A stretch of 64,000 bases of DNA from Emcibacter nanhaiensis (GCF_006385175.1 NZ_VFIY01000004.1:62001-126000); one strand, 5' to 3'; positions 35,133 to 44,751 are shown, counted from the first letter of the stretch. A program made the numbers and translations. Notes: generated by a model not told the origin, from the letters alone.

Positions 35133-35659
35133 AGCGGGGGTCCTTTGGGTTGTTCCCTGTTTATAGTTAATAAAGAGTAAATTTGATTATTAGCAAAATG
35201 ACTACAAAAGCAATATCTAATGAATAATACAGGGAAAATTCCCGTAGCGGTCACTGTGTAAAAGGGGGGGGAGGGACCTGGCATATGTTGGGTTTGGATG
35301 GGTGGATTGGGCATATGCCAGGTCAGGGTATTCATAGGGTATATGTACCAACCGGAGGACGGCGGAAGATTCTAAAAAGACCAAAAAAGAAGCGTCCGCC
35401 GCGGCAATATCAGGGATGCTCCCCACTGAGTATCGCCAGTTCCTGTTGGTGAGTCTCAATATACAGCGATTTCTGATAATGTAAATAAGAATTATTATTA
35501 ATTATGCATTTTTAATTTTTGGTCGCAACTATTATTCCGGCCTACTTTAGGTCTTCCAAAAGCAATATCGAATGCGTTATTATAAGAAAAAATCAGGGCT
35601 GCATTTCTGGGTAGTTGTTTACTTTTCATGGGATATGGAAGAGTTTGTCAGAGATTTTT
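35133..35659. other. 527-bp gene-free region between mscS and a binding-protein gene
   Basis: No convincing gene is present. The mscS-proximal part holds a small GGGAA-AA-TTCCC repeat (35232-35243), a G8AG3 run (35264-35275) and a 12-bp inverted repeat with a G-rich loop (35276-35323). The part from 35460 to 35610 is A/T-rich and probably carries the promoter of the gene at 35660. Confidence 0.6.
35276..35323. repeat. 12-bp perfect inverted repeat with a G-rich 24-nt loop
   Basis: ACCTGGCATATG (35276-35287) and CATATGCCAGGT (35312-35323) are exact reverse complements. The + strand loop has no C and contains three GGG and two GG tracts, and it follows a G8AG3 run. It could form a cruciform or a G-quadruplex, or be two operator half-sites. 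Confidence 0.7.
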
Positions 35660-36415
35660 ATGCCTATAGCCACCGTTTTCAGGATTTTCCTCATATTACT
35701 TGCCGGAGTTATTGCCAGCTCTTCCGTCCGGGCGGAAGATAAGGGCTCAATTGTTATCTACAGCCTGGATATTGAGGGGCTGATCGGCAATTCAAAAGGA
35801 TCGAAATATAATACCCTGCTGGACAGGGTGAGCCGGGAAACAGGTCTGAACATCATTTTGAAGGCTTATCCCGGAAACCGCCTGATGCGGGAATTCGAAA
35901 AATCGCACGGGGCCTGTTTGTTCCCGGATTACAGGGCGCCGGAGGGCCAAGGCTTTATTTTTACCGTCCCCTTCAACCAGGCGTTGGGCCATCTGGTCAC
36001 TCTGAAAAAGGATAATGGCGAACCGCTCAGGGGAATTGACGGCCTGAGAGTGGGGATTGTCAATGGGTACGGATATGATTTTACCGGCCTGGACAAGGCC
36101 GCCAGCCTTGTTGGTGTGGAAACCGAACGCCAGAATCTCAACCTGCTGCTATTCGGTCGTGTGGAAGCTATTTTGTCGTATTTTCCTGATCTGCCGCTCG
36201 TGGCAACTGCTGAGGAAATGGACCAGTTGATATTTGACGAGAAGAAGCCTGTCTTCACGGCTCCTGAAAGGTTTGCCTGTGTCGATACGCCTGAAAACCG
36301 CCGGTTTCTGAAACAGTTTGATGCGGTTGTCGCGCGCCTGTATGAGAGCGGGGAACTTCGCGATATCCTGAGCCCCTTTTTTTACGGACTGCCGGAACAG
36401 GACAGAGCGCACTAG
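35660..36415 (+). CDS. Periplasmic substrate-binding-like protein (SBP_bac_3 fold)
   Basis: The 251-residue protein has a signal peptide (FLILLAGVIASSSVRA) and the layout of a small type II periplasmic binding domain: YNTLLDRVSRETGLNI, LFPDYRAPEGQGFIFTVPF, LRVGIVNGYGYDF and a C-terminal KQFDAVVARLYESGELRDIL. No transporter genes are adjacent, so it may act as a stand-alone sensor or scavenger. A TTG at 35615 would extend the frame, but the ATG at 35660 gives a clean signal peptide. The ribosome binding site is weak. Confidence 0.78.
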   Translation: MPIATVFRIFLILLAGVIASSSVRAEDKGSIVIYSLDIEGLIGNSKGSKYNTLLDRVSRETGLNIILKAYPGNRLMREFEKSHGACLFPDYRAPEGQGFIFTVPFNQALGHLVTLKKDNGEPLRGIDGLRVGIVNGYGYDFTGLDKAASLVGVETERQNLNLLLFGRVEAILSYFPDLPLVATAEEMDQLIFDEKKPVFTAPERFACVDTPENRRFLKQFDAVVARLYESGELRDILSPFFYGLPEQDRAH

Positions 36416-36473
36416 TCGTTTACACAAAGTTGTGAACGGCTGTGACTGTATCCGCCTGGGTGCTTTTGTTATG

Positions 36474-36508
36474 TGTTGATGGCTAACAAACAAGTATATG
36501 CATCAACA
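36474..36508. promoter_or_regulatory. TGTTGATG/CATCAACA inverted repeat before the first bufferin gene
   Basis: Eight-base arms at 36474-36481 and 36501-36508 with a 19-nt gap, ending 18 bp before the precursor start codon. It could be an operator or a leader hairpin just ahead of the ribosome binding site. Confidence 0.35.
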
Positions 36509-36526
36509 TCAGAAAAGGACTTACTA

Positions 36527-36781
36527 ATGAGCACAACTATGAAAACAGCCGGGCTGGCCATGGCCGTGGCTGCAGCCGGTTTCTTTGCCGCTGCTCCTGC
36601 CACGGCAACCGCCGGCGAGGGTGCGAAAGTAAAATGTCACGGCGTGAACGCCTGCAAAGGCCACAATGACTGTAAAACGGCAAATAACGCCTGCAAGGGC
36701 CACGCTGCCTGCAAGGGGCAGGGCTTTGTCGTCATGTCTGAAGAAGCCTGCCAGAAAATCGGCGGCAAGGTCGAAAAATAA
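36527..36781 (+). CDS. bufA: Bufferin-type RiPP precursor (DUF2282 group), six-Cys form
   Basis: An 84-residue precursor with an N-terminal Sec signal peptide ([19 protein letters not shown]) instead of a classic RiPP leader, and a core with six Cys in a repeating pattern: [31 protein letters not shown] and a final EACQKIGG. Known bufferins are exported peptides whose Cys are turned into thiooxazoles by an MNIO enzyme and that protect against copper. ATG 36527 follows AAAAGGAC. The matching enzyme and partner genes follow directly. I assign the family from memory of the motif. Confidence 0.85.
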   Translation: MSTTMKTAGLAMAVAAAGFFAAAPATATAGEGAKVKCHGVNACKGHNDCKTANNACKGHAACKGQGFVVMSEEACQKIGGKVEK

Positions 36782-36807
36782 TCGTTCCGCGAATATTTTA
36801 AAGACGT

Positions 36808-36839
36808 AAAATAGCGGCTTCACAGGGGCCGCTATTTTT
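36808..36839 (+). terminator. Attenuator-like terminator between bufferin precursor and MNIO gene
   Basis: AAAATAGCGGC (36808-36818) and GCCGCTATTTT (36828-36838) form an 11-bp perfect stem with loop TTCACAGGG, followed by a T5 run that ends at the base before the ATG of the enzyme gene. Part of the only Shine-Dalgarno candidate (AGGGG, 36824-36828) lies in this hairpin. It should reduce expression of the enzyme relative to the precursor. Confidence 0.7.
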
Positions 36840-37685
36840 ATGGATACCATGACACAAGAACATTTTCTGGGATATGGATTAGGGCTGCGGACGGATCATT
36901 ACGAGGAGATTCTGTCCGGCGGACCGGCCGTGGAAAATCACGTTGACTGGTTCGAGATCATCTCGGAAAACTATATGGTGCCGGGGGGCAAGCCTCTCTA
37001 TTACCTGGACCGGATCGCGGAACGATATCCGCTGGTCATGCACGGGGTTTCCCTGTCTATCGGTGGCACCGATCCTCTTGATCTGGACTATCTGCGGGAC
37101 CTGAAAAAGCTGGCTGATCGCATCGATCCCCACTGGATCTCTGATCATTTATGCTGGACCGGACAGGGCGGGCATAATCTGCATGACCTGATGCCGCTGC
37201 CCTACAGCGAAGATGCCCTGGACCATGTGGCGGCGCGTATCAATCAGGTGCAGGATTTTCTCGGTCGCCGTATCCTGCTGGAAAATGTGTCCAGCTACCT
37301 GACATACAAGAAGTCGGACATGACGGAGTGGGAGTTCCTGGCGGAACTGGCCAATCGGGCTGATTGCCTGATTCTGCTTGATATCAATAATATCTTCGTC
37401 AGCGCCTTTAATCACGAATTCGATCCCATAGACTATTTAAAAGCAATGCCGGCCGACAGGGTGCGGCAGTTCCATCTGGCCGGTCATCAGAATAACGGCG
37501 ACTATATTGTGGACACCCACGACCAGGATGTGCCGGGGGATGTTTGGAACCTGTACCGAAAGGCGCTGGAGCTGTTCGGACCGGTGTCGACCATGATTGA
37601 ACGGGACGACAATATCCCGCCGCTGGCCGACTTGCTGGCGGAACTGGACATGGCCCGGGCCATCGGGGCGGAGGTGCTGTCATGA
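36840..37685 (+). CDS. bufB: MNIO (DUF692) bufferin-modifying enzyme
   Basis: A 281-residue DUF692 TIM-barrel protein, the multinuclear non-heme iron oxidase family that modifies Cys in bufferin-like peptides. Motifs expected to supply metal ligands are visible: [48 protein letters not shown] and MIERDDNIP. Its substrate should be the peptide at 36527. The ATG at 36840 abuts the terminator-like hairpin; ATG 36849 is an alternative start. Its stop overlaps the next gene. Confidence 0.93.
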   Translation: MDTMTQEHFLGYGLGLRTDHYEEILSGGPAVENHVDWFEIISENYMVPGGKPLYYLDRIAERYPLVMHGVSLSIGGTDPLDLDYLRDLKKLADRIDPHWISDHLCWTGQGGHNLHDLMPLPYSEDALDHVAARINQVQDFLGRRILLENVSSYLTYKKSDMTEWEFLAELANRADCLILLDINNIFVSAFNHEFDPIDYLKAMPADRVRQFHLAGHQNNGDYIVDTHDQDVPGDVWNLYRKALELFGPVSTMIERDDNIPPLADLLAELDMARAIGAEVLS

Positions 37686-38482
37686 CGTCTCTGGCGGATC
37701 TGCAGAAAATGTTCAAAAGCGCGGTGATGGAAAGAGCAGAGGAATTACTGCCGGAAATCGCCGAGGGCGGACGGATCACGCCGGAAAAACGCCTCGCCAT
37801 TTATGCCTATGCCTATGGCGCCAGGCTGCGCGAGACTTTGGAAAAGGATTATCCGGTCCTGCACAGCCTGCTGGGCGACGACCAGTTTCATGATCTGTGC
37901 AACGGGTATATTGCGGCATTTCCGTCGCAACATCCCTCTCTGCGATTTTTCGGTCAACGGCTGGCGGAGTATCTGCAGGAAGGGGCCTTCAGCGGGCAGC
38001 CTTTCCTGGCCGAGATGGCCAGGTTCGAATGGACCTTTATCGACGCCTTTGATGCGCCGGACATATCGCCGGTCACGGTAGAAGAGGTTGGCACCCTCGA
38101 CCCCGGCGCCTGGACCACTCTGAGGTTTGAGTTTCATCCGTCCCTGAACCTGAATTATTTCGACTGGAATGTCCCCGTTCTGTGGTCAGCGATAAACCGG
38201 ATGAATGAGGGCGGAGAACCGGAGGCTATCCATCCGGAGAAAAATGACACCCCCACTGCAGTCATTCAGTGGCGTAGTGAGATGGTGAGCTACTTCCGCT
38301 CTCTGGAGAGAGATGAAGCAGAGGTCCTGGCGCGGGCGCGCCGGGGGGCGGACTTCCCGGTCCTATGCGGACTTCTGGGGAGCTATCACGGGGACATGGC
38401 CCCCATGAAGGCGGCGGAATATCTCAAGATATGGATTGCCGAGGGACTGGTCTGCGCCCTTGAGTATGCTCACGTCGGCTGA
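37682..38482 (+). CDS. bufC: DUF2063 bufferin partner protein
   Basis: A 266-residue protein with the N-terminal DUF2063 domain ([51 protein letters not shown] in part). In RiPP systems the family acts with the MNIO enzyme, probably by recognising the precursor. The 4-bp overlap with the enzyme gene (ATGA) supports complex formation. Confidence 0.9.
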   Translation: MTSLADLQKMFKSAVMERAEELLPEIAEGGRITPEKRLAIYAYAYGARLRETLEKDYPVLHSLLGDDQFHDLCNGYIAAFPSQHPSLRFFGQRLAEYLQEGAFSGQPFLAEMARFEWTFIDAFDAPDISPVTVEEVGTLDPGAWTTLRFEFHPSLNLNYFDWNVPVLWSAINRMNEGGEPEAIHPEKNDTPTAVIQWRSEMVSYFRSLERDEAEVLARARRGADFPVLCGLLGSYHGDMAPMKAAEYLKIWIAEGLVCALEYAHVG

Positions 38483-38643
38483 CTTCACGGCAGTTCACAA
38501 AATTTCACAGGGAATGTGATGAACTGTGATTTTCCTCTTCACGGCAATTGTGGGAAACAGGATGTACCGGTTTGCCCGGGAGTTCCGGGGAAAAAAGTTT
38601 TCCTGCGGCTCCCTGAAAATCGCTCATTGAAGAAGGAAAGAGA

Positions 38644-38919
38644 ATGAACAAGACCACCGTTAAAACTACATCCACCCTGCTGGCGTCGGCGCTGATGGCG
38701 GCAGTTGCCATGGCGGGATCCACGTCATCGGCACAGGCCGGCGAAAATAAAACCGAAAAATGCTATGGCGTCGTCAAGGCCGGCAAGAACGATTGCCAGA
38801 CAGCGACCAGTTCCTGCGCGGGGACCTCAAAAGTCGACGGCCAGGGCGATGCCTGGATATTACTGCCCAAAGGAACCTGTGAAAAACTGGTCGGCGGCAG
38901 CACGTCACCGAAAAAATAA
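38644..38919 (+). CDS. bufA: Bufferin-type RiPP precursor (DUF2282), four-Cys form
   Basis: A 91-residue precursor with signal peptide (LLASALMAAVAMAGSTSSAQA) and the classic DUF2282 core: EKCYGVVKAGKNDC, SSCAGTSKVDGQGDAW and LPKGTCEKLVGG, with four conserved Cys. This is the pattern I associate with the Caulobacter bufferin/GigA type. An AAGGAAAGAG ribosome binding site precedes the ATG. Its own MNIO and partner genes follow, so it forms a second, separate cassette after a 161-bp gap. Confidence 0.88.
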   Translation: MNKTTVKTTSTLLASALMAAVAMAGSTSSAQAGENKTEKCYGVVKAGKNDCQTATSSCAGTSKVDGQGDAWILLPKGTCEKLVGGSTSPKK

Positions 38920-38937
38920 CCCGGCGGACGGATCCCC

Positions 38938-39816
38938 ATGAACAGCATCATGTCCGCGTCCAACCCTCACTTGGTGGACATGCCGGTCCCGGCTTCGGCC
39001 GGGATCGGGCTCAAATCCTGTCATTTTGAGGAAATCCTTGATACCCGGCCCGATGTCGGCTGGTTCGAGGTCCATACGGAAAATTACATGGGGGAAGGGG
39101 GGCTTGCCCATTATTTCCTGGAGTGGATCAGGGAGCGTTATCCGCTGTCCATGCATGGCGTCGGTCTTTCCCTGGGAAGTGCCGCAGGGCTCGACCCGGA
39201 TCATGTTGAGCGCGTGCGGCGAGCGGTGGACCGTTACCGGCCCGACCTGGTGTCGGAGCATGTTTCCTTCAGCACCGTTGACGGCAAATTCCTGAATGAC
39301 CTTCTGCCGCTGCCTTATACGGAAGAGGCGCTGGACATCATCTGCCGCAATATTGATCACCTGCAGGAAACCCTGGGACGCCCTATTCTGGTGGAAAATC
39401 CCTCCACCTACCTTGAGTATAATCTGAGCAAAATATCAGAACCGGAATTTCTGAACGAGGTTTGCAGAAGAACCGGCTGCGGGCTGCTGCTGGATATCAA
39501 CAATATTTACGTCAGTTGCTGGAATTGCGGCGGCGACGCCGCGGCATATATCAGGCAGATCACGCCGCGCCATGTCGGCGAATATCACCTGGCCGGCCAT
39601 GCGGAAAAGAAGTGGCAGGACCGGATTATCCGGATCGATGATCACGGCAGCAATGTCTGCGGCAGGGTATGGCAGCTCTATGACCTGGCGCTGGACTGTA
39701 TCGGCGCACGGCCGACCCTTGTCGAGTGGGACTGCAATATCCCGTCGCTGATGACCTTGCTGCAGGAAGCGGGCCGGGCGGAGAATGCCCTGGCCGGGCG
39801 GGAAGCCGCACAATGA
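38938..39816 (+). CDS. bufB: MNIO (DUF692) bufferin-modifying enzyme, second cassette
   Basis: A 292-residue DUF692 protein with the same signature order as the enzyme at 36840 (SMHGVGLSLG, VSEHVSFST, ILVENPSTYLEY, LLLDINNIYVSCWN, EYHLAGHAEKKW, VEWDCNIPS), but clearly diverged from it across the length. Each enzyme is therefore probably matched to its own precursor. It starts 18 bp after the four-Cys precursor gene with no hairpin between them, unlike the first cassette. Confidence 0.93.
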   Translation: MNSIMSASNPHLVDMPVPASAGIGLKSCHFEEILDTRPDVGWFEVHTENYMGEGGLAHYFLEWIRERYPLSMHGVGLSLGSAAGLDPDHVERVRRAVDRYRPDLVSEHVSFSTVDGKFLNDLLPLPYTEEALDIICRNIDHLQETLGRPILVENPSTYLEYNLSKISEPEFLNEVCRRTGCGLLLDINNIYVSCWNCGGDAAAYIRQITPRHVGEYHLAGHAEKKWQDRIIRIDDHGSNVCGRVWQLYDLALDCIGARPTLVEWDCNIPSLMTLLQEAGRAENALAGREAAQ

Positions 39817-40595
39817 AACTGGCGCGGCTTCAGGCAAAATTCAAAAACTTCCTCCTGGAGGGGGCGGCGGCCCCGCTCGAACGGCATGTCCGGAACCAGG
39901 GCCGGCATGCGGACGAACGACTGATGATTCACTATAATAACTGCCGGATCACGCTGGAGGCGGCGCTGGCGGATAATTTTCCCGTGCTGTGCCGGTTGGT
40001 GGGGCCGGCTTTTTTCAGGCAATTGGCGCGTCGCTACATCAAGAGTTGTCCGCCGGAGTCCCCGGTGCTGGCTGAATACGGAGAGCATTTGCCGGATTTT
40101 ATCGCCGGTATCGAGGAGCTTGAGGACTACGGCTATCTGCAGGACATGGCCCGACTGGAAAACGCCTGGAACCGGGCCCTGCATAGTCGCAATGCGGTTC
40201 CGCTCGGTCCGGCGGAGCTGTCCGGAATGGAGATGACCTCGCCCGGGGACCTCTATTTTACTTTTCTGCCGTCCCTGTCCCTGGTCTCCAGCCGCTACCC
40301 GTTGCGCCGCATCTGGCAAGCCAACAGGCATGAGGGGGCTGTTGTGCAGGAAGTCGATCTGGATGACGGCCCCGATCATATCCTCCTCTATCGCCCGGAA
40401 TGGCATGTGGAAGCCATCAGCGTTGAACAGGACGTGTTTGATTTTGTCCGGTTGCTCAAGGCCGGGCACAGCCTGGGCCAGGCGGTTGAGAAAATTTGTG
40501 AGGAAAAGGCTGATTTCAGGCTGCCGGAGGCGCTGGGCCTGATTTTCACGTCACGACTGATAACGGAAATTTCCAATGGAAGGATAATAACATGA
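39813..40595 (+). CDS. bufC: DUF2063 bufferin partner protein, second cassette
   Basis: A 260-residue protein with DUF2063 features (LARLQAKFKNFLLEGAA, LMIHYNNCRITLEAALADNF, PVLCRLVGPAFFRQLARRYI). The longer upstream frame from 39726 lies inside the enzyme gene; ATG 39813 overlaps its stop and gives the standard N-terminus. It overlaps the DoxX gene by 4 bp. Confidence 0.88.
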   Translation: MKLARLQAKFKNFLLEGAAAPLERHVRNQGRHADERLMIHYNNCRITLEAALADNFPVLCRLVGPAFFRQLARRYIKSCPPESPVLAEYGEHLPDFIAGIEELEDYGYLQDMARLENAWNRALHSRNAVPLGPAELSGMEMTSPGDLYFTFLPSLSLVSSRYPLRRIWQANRHEGAVVQEVDLDDGPDHILLYRPEWHVEAISVEQDVFDFVRLLKAGHSLGQAVEKICEEKADFRLPEALGLIFTSRLITEISNGRIIT

Positions 40596-41104
40596 CACTG
40601 GGACAGCGGGTGCCTGTTCAGAAATGGCACCGGATTACGGAAATGTTCGAAAAGATTCCGGCGCCCCTGCTACTTTTGCTGGCCCGGCTGGGAATGGCGG
40701 GTATTTTCTGGCGCTCCGGCATGACCAAGATAACCATCGATGCAGACGTGTCGAATTTTTCCCTGCAGCAAATGTGGGCGGTGGCCAGTTTGAACTGGTC
40801 GGTGTCCGACTTCACCTACATCCTGTTTGAAAATGACTATGCCCTGCCGTTTCTTGCTCCCCGGATTGCCGCTCACCTGGCCCTGCTGGCAGAACTGACG
40901 TTACCGGTCCTTCTGGCCCTGGGGCTGTTTACTCGCCTGTCCGCCCTCGCCATGCTGGGTATGACGCTGGTGATCCAGCTGTTTGTCTTCCCGTACCTCT
41001 GGCCTGATCATAGTTTATGGGCGGCAGCGCTGCTCCTGCTCGTCGCGAAGGGAGCGGGGTGCTGGTCGCTGGATTTTCTGGTGGTCAAAGGCCTGAAATG
41101 CTAA
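40592..41104 (+). CDS. DoxX-family membrane protein of the bufferin operon
   Basis: A 170-residue protein with four membrane segments (PLLLLLARLGMAGIFWRSG; an internal pair around HLALLAELTLPVLLALG and LTRLSALAMLGMTLVIQLFV; and a C-terminal span), typical of DoxX. Such proteins are frequent last genes of bufferin operons (GigD in Caulobacter) and may tie the system to membrane redox or quinone chemistry; the exact role is unknown. Confidence 0.88.
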   Translation: MTLGQRVPVQKWHRITEMFEKIPAPLLLLLARLGMAGIFWRSGMTKITIDADVSNFSLQQMWAVASLNWSVSDFTYILFENDYALPFLAPRIAAHLALLAELTLPVLLALGLFTRLSALAMLGMTLVIQLFVFPYLWPDHSLWAAALLLLVAKGAGCWSLDFLVVKGLKC

Positions 41105-41107
41105 CCC

Positions 41108-41548
41108 TCAATCATCGGTTTCCCCGGACATGGCCCGGATCAGGGCCTCGAAGGGCAGGGTCACGCACCTGTAGCGGTTTTTATGTTCCGCCACCGGCGA
41201 GAAAATTGACAGTTGTTGCCATTTTTCCGCCGGCCAATCGACATTTTCCAGGGCGTCGCTCTCAAGGCCTTCCAGCAGGAGAGACTGCACCTGTTCGAGA
41301 CTTTCCACGGTCTCTCCCGGTGCCGTTTCCGCCAACAGGGCGGCATTGGCCTGGCACAGCACGCAGGCTTTGGTTTCATGGCCCATCGACGAAATCCGGT
41401 TATTCTCCAGGCTCAGATGCACGGTAATGCGGTCGCCGCAAAGGGGATTTTGCAGCGTATAACTGATATCCGAATCTGCCGGGCGGCCATGGCCCGTTGC
41501 CCGGGCGGCCTGACTGAGAATGGCTTTCTGATAGAGTTTGTCGATCAT
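41108..41548 (-). CDS. SufU/NifU-like iron-sulfur cluster scaffold protein
   Basis: A 146-residue IscU/SufU-fold protein. The three conserved Cys are present in [23 protein letters not shown] and [12 protein letters not shown]. Alphaproteobacterial members of this type accompany the SUF pathway. No suf genes are nearby; it is convergent with the DoxX gene and divergent from nhaB. Confidence 0.88.
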   Translation of the reverse strand: MIDKLYQKAILSQAARATGHGRPADSDISYTLQNPLCGDRITVHLSLENNRISSMGHETKACVLCQANAALLAETAPGETVESLEQVQSLLLEGLESDALENVDWPAEKWQQLSIFSPVAEHKNRYRCVTLPFEALIRAMSGETDD

Positions 41549-41729
41549 TCTGCCTGCCTTAATCGATCACAAAAGTGATGTCCAGCCTTTTTGCACCGTG
41601 CAAATGGCGAATCCATACCGATTTTTTCCGGTTTCGCTTGATCTTGGGGGGCTTGTATCAGTATGTAAGAGCGGAGCCTTTCCTGATCAGGGAAAATTGG
41701 ATAAATCTTTGGAAGGTGTAGTAAGTCAG

Positions 41730-43328
41730 ATGGTAAGAACCCTCACGCAAGGTCTGGTCAAAAATTTTATGGGCCATTCCCCGGAATGGTACAAGCTGAC
41801 CATTCTCGGTTTTTTAATGCTTAATCCATTTTTGTATGCGGTGCTCGGTCATGAAACCGGACCTTATGTGGTCGGTTGGATCCTGGTGCTTGAATTTATT
41901 TTCACCCTGGCGATGGCCTTGAAATGCTATCCGCTGCTGCCGGGGGGGCTGCTGGCGCTTGAAGCCTTGTTCATGAGGTTGACCACTCCGGGTGGTGTTT
42001 TTTATGAAGTCAGGCACGGTCTCGAAGTGATCCTGCTTCTGGTCTTCATGGTGGCCGGTATCTATTTTATGCAGAACCTGCTGCTGTTCACCTTCACCAA
42101 AATCCTGCTCAAGGTTCGTTCCAAGGTTACCCTTTCGCTGCTGTTTTCCTTCGTTGCGGCTGTTCTGTCGGCCTTTCTCGACGCCCTGACGGTGACCGCC
42201 GTGGTGATTACTGTGGCCGTTGGTTTTTACGCCATCTTCCATAAGGTGGCGTCAGGCAAACATTTTCATCACGAACATGATCATTCTTCTGATGAGTCCG
42301 TGGAAGAGCTCCACCGTTCCGACCTTGAACAGTTCCGTTCCTTCCTGCGCAGCCTGATGATGCATGCTGCTGTCGGTACGGCGCTGGGGGGCGTCTGCAC
42401 CCTGGTGGGTGAGCCCCAGAACCTGATCATCGGTGGTGTTGCCGGCTGGAACTTTGTCGAGTTTGCCATTCGCATGGCGCCGGTGACCATGCCGGTCCTG
42501 GTGTGCGGCCTGATGACCTGCTTCCTGCTGGAGAAAACAGGGATGTTCGGCTATGGCGCCACTCTGCCGGAAAAAGTACGTCATATTCTCCAGGATTATG
42601 ATGCGGAACAGTCCGCGAAACGCAGCAACGCCGAAAAGGCCGCGCTGATTGTACAGGGGATTGTCGCCCTGTGGCTGGTGATCGGCCTGATGTTCCACCT
42701 GGCAACAGTGGGCCTGATCGGCCTGTCCGTCATCGTATTGCTGACCGCATTCAACGGTGTCACCGAAGAGCATCAGATCGGCAAGGCCTTTGAAGAGGGG
42801 CTGCCCTTTACCGCGCTGCTGGTGGTCTTCTTCGCCATCGTCTCCGTGATCAACGACCAGGAACTGTTCAAACCGGTTATTGACTATGTGCTCAGCCTTG
42901 AAGGCACCCATAAAATTGCCGGCTTCTATGTCGCCAACGGCGTTCTGTCGGCGATCAGCGACAATGTGTTCGTGGCGACGGTCTATATCACCGAGGTCCG
43001 CAATGCGTTGCTGCATGGCCTGATCGAGCGTGATGTCTTTGACCTGATGGCGGTGGCAATCAATACCGGGACCAATATCCCCAGTGTCGCAACCCCGAAC
43101 GGTCAGGCCGCATTCCTGTTCCTGCTGACCTCTGCTCTGGCGCCGCTGATCCGCCTGTCCTATGTACGGATGGTGATCATGGCGCTGCCCTATACGATTG
43201 TGATGTCCATTGTCGGGCTGATGGCGGTAATCTATCTGCTCATCCCCTATACCAATCACATGTATGAAACCGGCATGATTACCCATCATAGCAAAGCCGA
43301 GCTCAACGTTGAGGGTGAACATCACTGA
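41730..43328 (+). CDS. nhaB: Na+/H+ antiporter NhaB
   Basis: A 532-residue polytopic antiporter with the NhaB pattern: [22 protein letters not shown] (part) at the start, [58 protein letters not shown] and [13 protein letters not shown]. The frame stays open upstream to 41538, but ATG 41730 with GGAAGGTG before it matches the family start. It exports Na+ in exchange for protons, as expected in a marine or salt-exposed organism. Confidence 0.95.
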   Translation: MVRTLTQGLVKNFMGHSPEWYKLTILGFLMLNPFLYAVLGHETGPYVVGWILVLEFIFTLAMALKCYPLLPGGLLALEALFMRLTTPGGVFYEVRHGLEVILLLVFMVAGIYFMQNLLLFTFTKILLKVRSKVTLSLLFSFVAAVLSAFLDALTVTAVVITVAVGFYAIFHKVASGKHFHHEHDHSSDESVEELHRSDLEQFRSFLRSLMMHAAVGTALGGVCTLVGEPQNLIIGGVAGWNFVEFAIRMAPVTMPVLVCGLMTCFLLEKTGMFGYGATLPEKVRHILQDYDAEQSAKRSNAEKAALIVQGIVALWLVIGLMFHLATVGLIGLSVIVLLTAFNGVTEEHQIGKAFEEGLPFTALLVVFFAIVSVINDQELFKPVIDYVLSLEGTHKIAGFYVANGVLSAISDNVFVATVYITEVRNALLHGLIERDVFDLMAVAINTGTNIPSVATPNGQAAFLFLLTSALAPLIRLSYVRMVIMALPYTIVMSIVGLMAVIYLLIPYTNHMYETGMITHHSKAELNVEGEHH

Positions 43329-43378
43329 TGTATATGCGGGACTAAAAGATCCGCAAAACAATTGAAAAATCAAACATT

Positions 43379-43410
43379 AGGCAGGGTTTTTACAATCCTG
43401 CCTTTTCTTT
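43379..43410 (+). terminator. Rho-independent terminator of nhaB
   Basis: AGGCAGG and CCTGCCT pair around an 11-nt loop, followed by TTTCTTT. Confidence 0.8.
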
Positions 43411-43535
43411 AGGGGTTTGTAATATTTTTAAACCTATGGTTGGCCTTTCTTCGAATACGTGCTATTATTAGATCGTTGAATTGAGAGTAATGTACAAATT
43501 ACCTTTTGGGGAAGAATACACGGGAAGTAGGTACA

Positions 43536-44141
43536 ATGGAGTCAGGTGCTGCAGTTGGTGCGCAGGTAGAACTGGAAAATGTTGACAGTCATGCCGGGGC
43601 GGAAATAGAGGAAAAAAAGGCTCAGAAGATCCAGAATAATTCGGAGCCTTTTGAAGAGGTGGACGGAGCTGTTAAGTGGTTTGACGCCGTCAAGGGCTAC
43701 GGCTTTGTCGATGCCAACGATCACAAGGGTGATATCCTTGTTCATTTTTCCATTTTGAAGGAACTTGGACGTCGCTCCCTGCCAGAGGGCGCCACGGTCA
43801 AATGTCTTTCTGCGGATCGCCCCAAGGGTCGTCAGGCCGTAAAAATCCTCGAATACGATCTTTCGACGGCTGTCGAAAAAAGCGAAAACCCGGCCTCCCG
43901 CATTGACGAAAATATCGATATCAGCGAGCTTGAGTTTGTTGAAGCGACCGTCAAATGGTTCAACCGGGTGCGCGGTTACGGTTTTGTAAATCGCGGCGAC
44001 GGTGGTCAGGACATCTTTATCCATATGGAAATCCTGCGTCATTTCGGTATGGACCACCTTGTGCCGGGACAGACCGTTCAGGTCGCCATTGATGAAGGCG
44101 ACCGTGGTCTGATGGTCAAGGCCATTAAATCCTTCAGCTGA
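43536..44141 (+). CDS. Double cold-shock-domain protein
   Basis: A 201-residue RNA-binding protein with an acidic N-terminal tail and two cold-shock domains, each with RNP motifs: [16 protein letters not shown] with DILVHFSIL, and [16 protein letters not shown] with DIFIHMEIL. Tandem CSD proteins are typical of alphaproteobacteria. ATG 43536 follows CGGGAAG; an upstream TTG at 43506 is less likely. Between nhaB's terminator and this gene lies a 125-bp A/T-rich leader that may be important for expression. Confidence 0.94.
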   Translation: MESGAAVGAQVELENVDSHAGAEIEEKKAQKIQNNSEPFEEVDGAVKWFDAVKGYGFVDANDHKGDILVHFSILKELGRRSLPEGATVKCLSADRPKGRQAVKILEYDLSTAVEKSENPASRIDENIDISELEFVEATVKWFNRVRGYGFVNRGDGGQDIFIHMEILRHFGMDHLVPGQTVQVAIDEGDRGLMVKAIKSFS

Positions 44142-44200
44142 TCAAACTTGCCTTTTAATTGCCGGAATTTTCTGACATCCTGCCAGTGAAGGGATGGCGG

Positions 44201-44743
44201 ATGACAAGAACTATTTTTCCAGTCGCATTACGAAAAGACAAGAGGTTTGCCAAAGGTGTGGCAGCTGTTCTGATCTTGCCTGTTCTGGTCCTTGTTTTAT
44301 GGGCCGGTTCGATTGGGCAGGTGGCGGGACAGGATTTTGGAACCGTTCAAAAAACACAATCAGAGGTTGTAATTGAGGGCGGGGGTGAGAGCCATGGCTT
44401 CCGGGTGGAACTGGCTGCGACACCCTCCCATCGGGCCCAGGGGCTGATGTATCGAGAGGCGCTCGCTGACAGCGAGGGTATGTTGTTTTTGTTTGACGAG
44501 GTGGCGCCGGTGGTCATGTGGATGAAAAACACCTTCATCTCGCTTGATATGCTGTTCGTGGATGAAAGTGGCAAAATCGTCAATATTGCCCATTCAACGA
44601 CACCGCTTTCCCTGACCCGTATTCCGTCGCGCTATCCGGTGCTGGCGGTTCTGGAAATCAGGGGCGGACTTTCCCGCGAACTTGGCATCAAGGTCGGGGA
44701 CCGGCTCCGACATGAGGCTTTCGCACATTCTGCGGCGAAGTAA
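44201..44743 (+). CDS. DUF192 family exported protein
   Basis: A 180-residue protein with an N-terminal membrane segment or signal peptide (VAAVLILPVLVLVLWAGSI) and a DUF192 domain: VELAATPSHRAQGLMYRE, GMLFLF, VMWMKNTFISLDMLFVDE and AVLEIRGG. The function of the family is unknown. ATG 44201 follows GAAGGGA and is preferred to the TTG at 44159. It lies just after the cold-shock gene and may be cotranscribed with it. Confidence 0.9.
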   Translation: MTRTIFPVALRKDKRFAKGVAAVLILPVLVLVLWAGSIGQVAGQDFGTVQKTQSEVVIEGGGESHGFRVELAATPSHRAQGLMYREALADSEGMLFLFDEVAPVVMWMKNTFISLDMLFVDESGKIVNIAHSTTPLSLTRIPSRYPVLAVLEIRGGLSRELGIKVGDRLRHEAFAHSAAK

Positions 44744-44751
44744 CCTGCCGC

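Noticed and set aside
35117-35335. 72-codon reverse-strand frame over the inverted repeat
   Set aside because: No ribosome binding site, low-complexity translation, and it overlaps the start of mscS.
35133-41104. Genomic island or mobile element carrying the bufferin genes
   Set aside because: No integrase, transposase, tRNA junction or flanking direct repeats, and composition looks like the neighbours.
41549-41729. Sodium riboswitch or long N-terminal extension of NhaB
   Set aside because: The open frame upstream of 41730 lacks NhaB-like sequence, and I could not recognise any known aptamer in the region.
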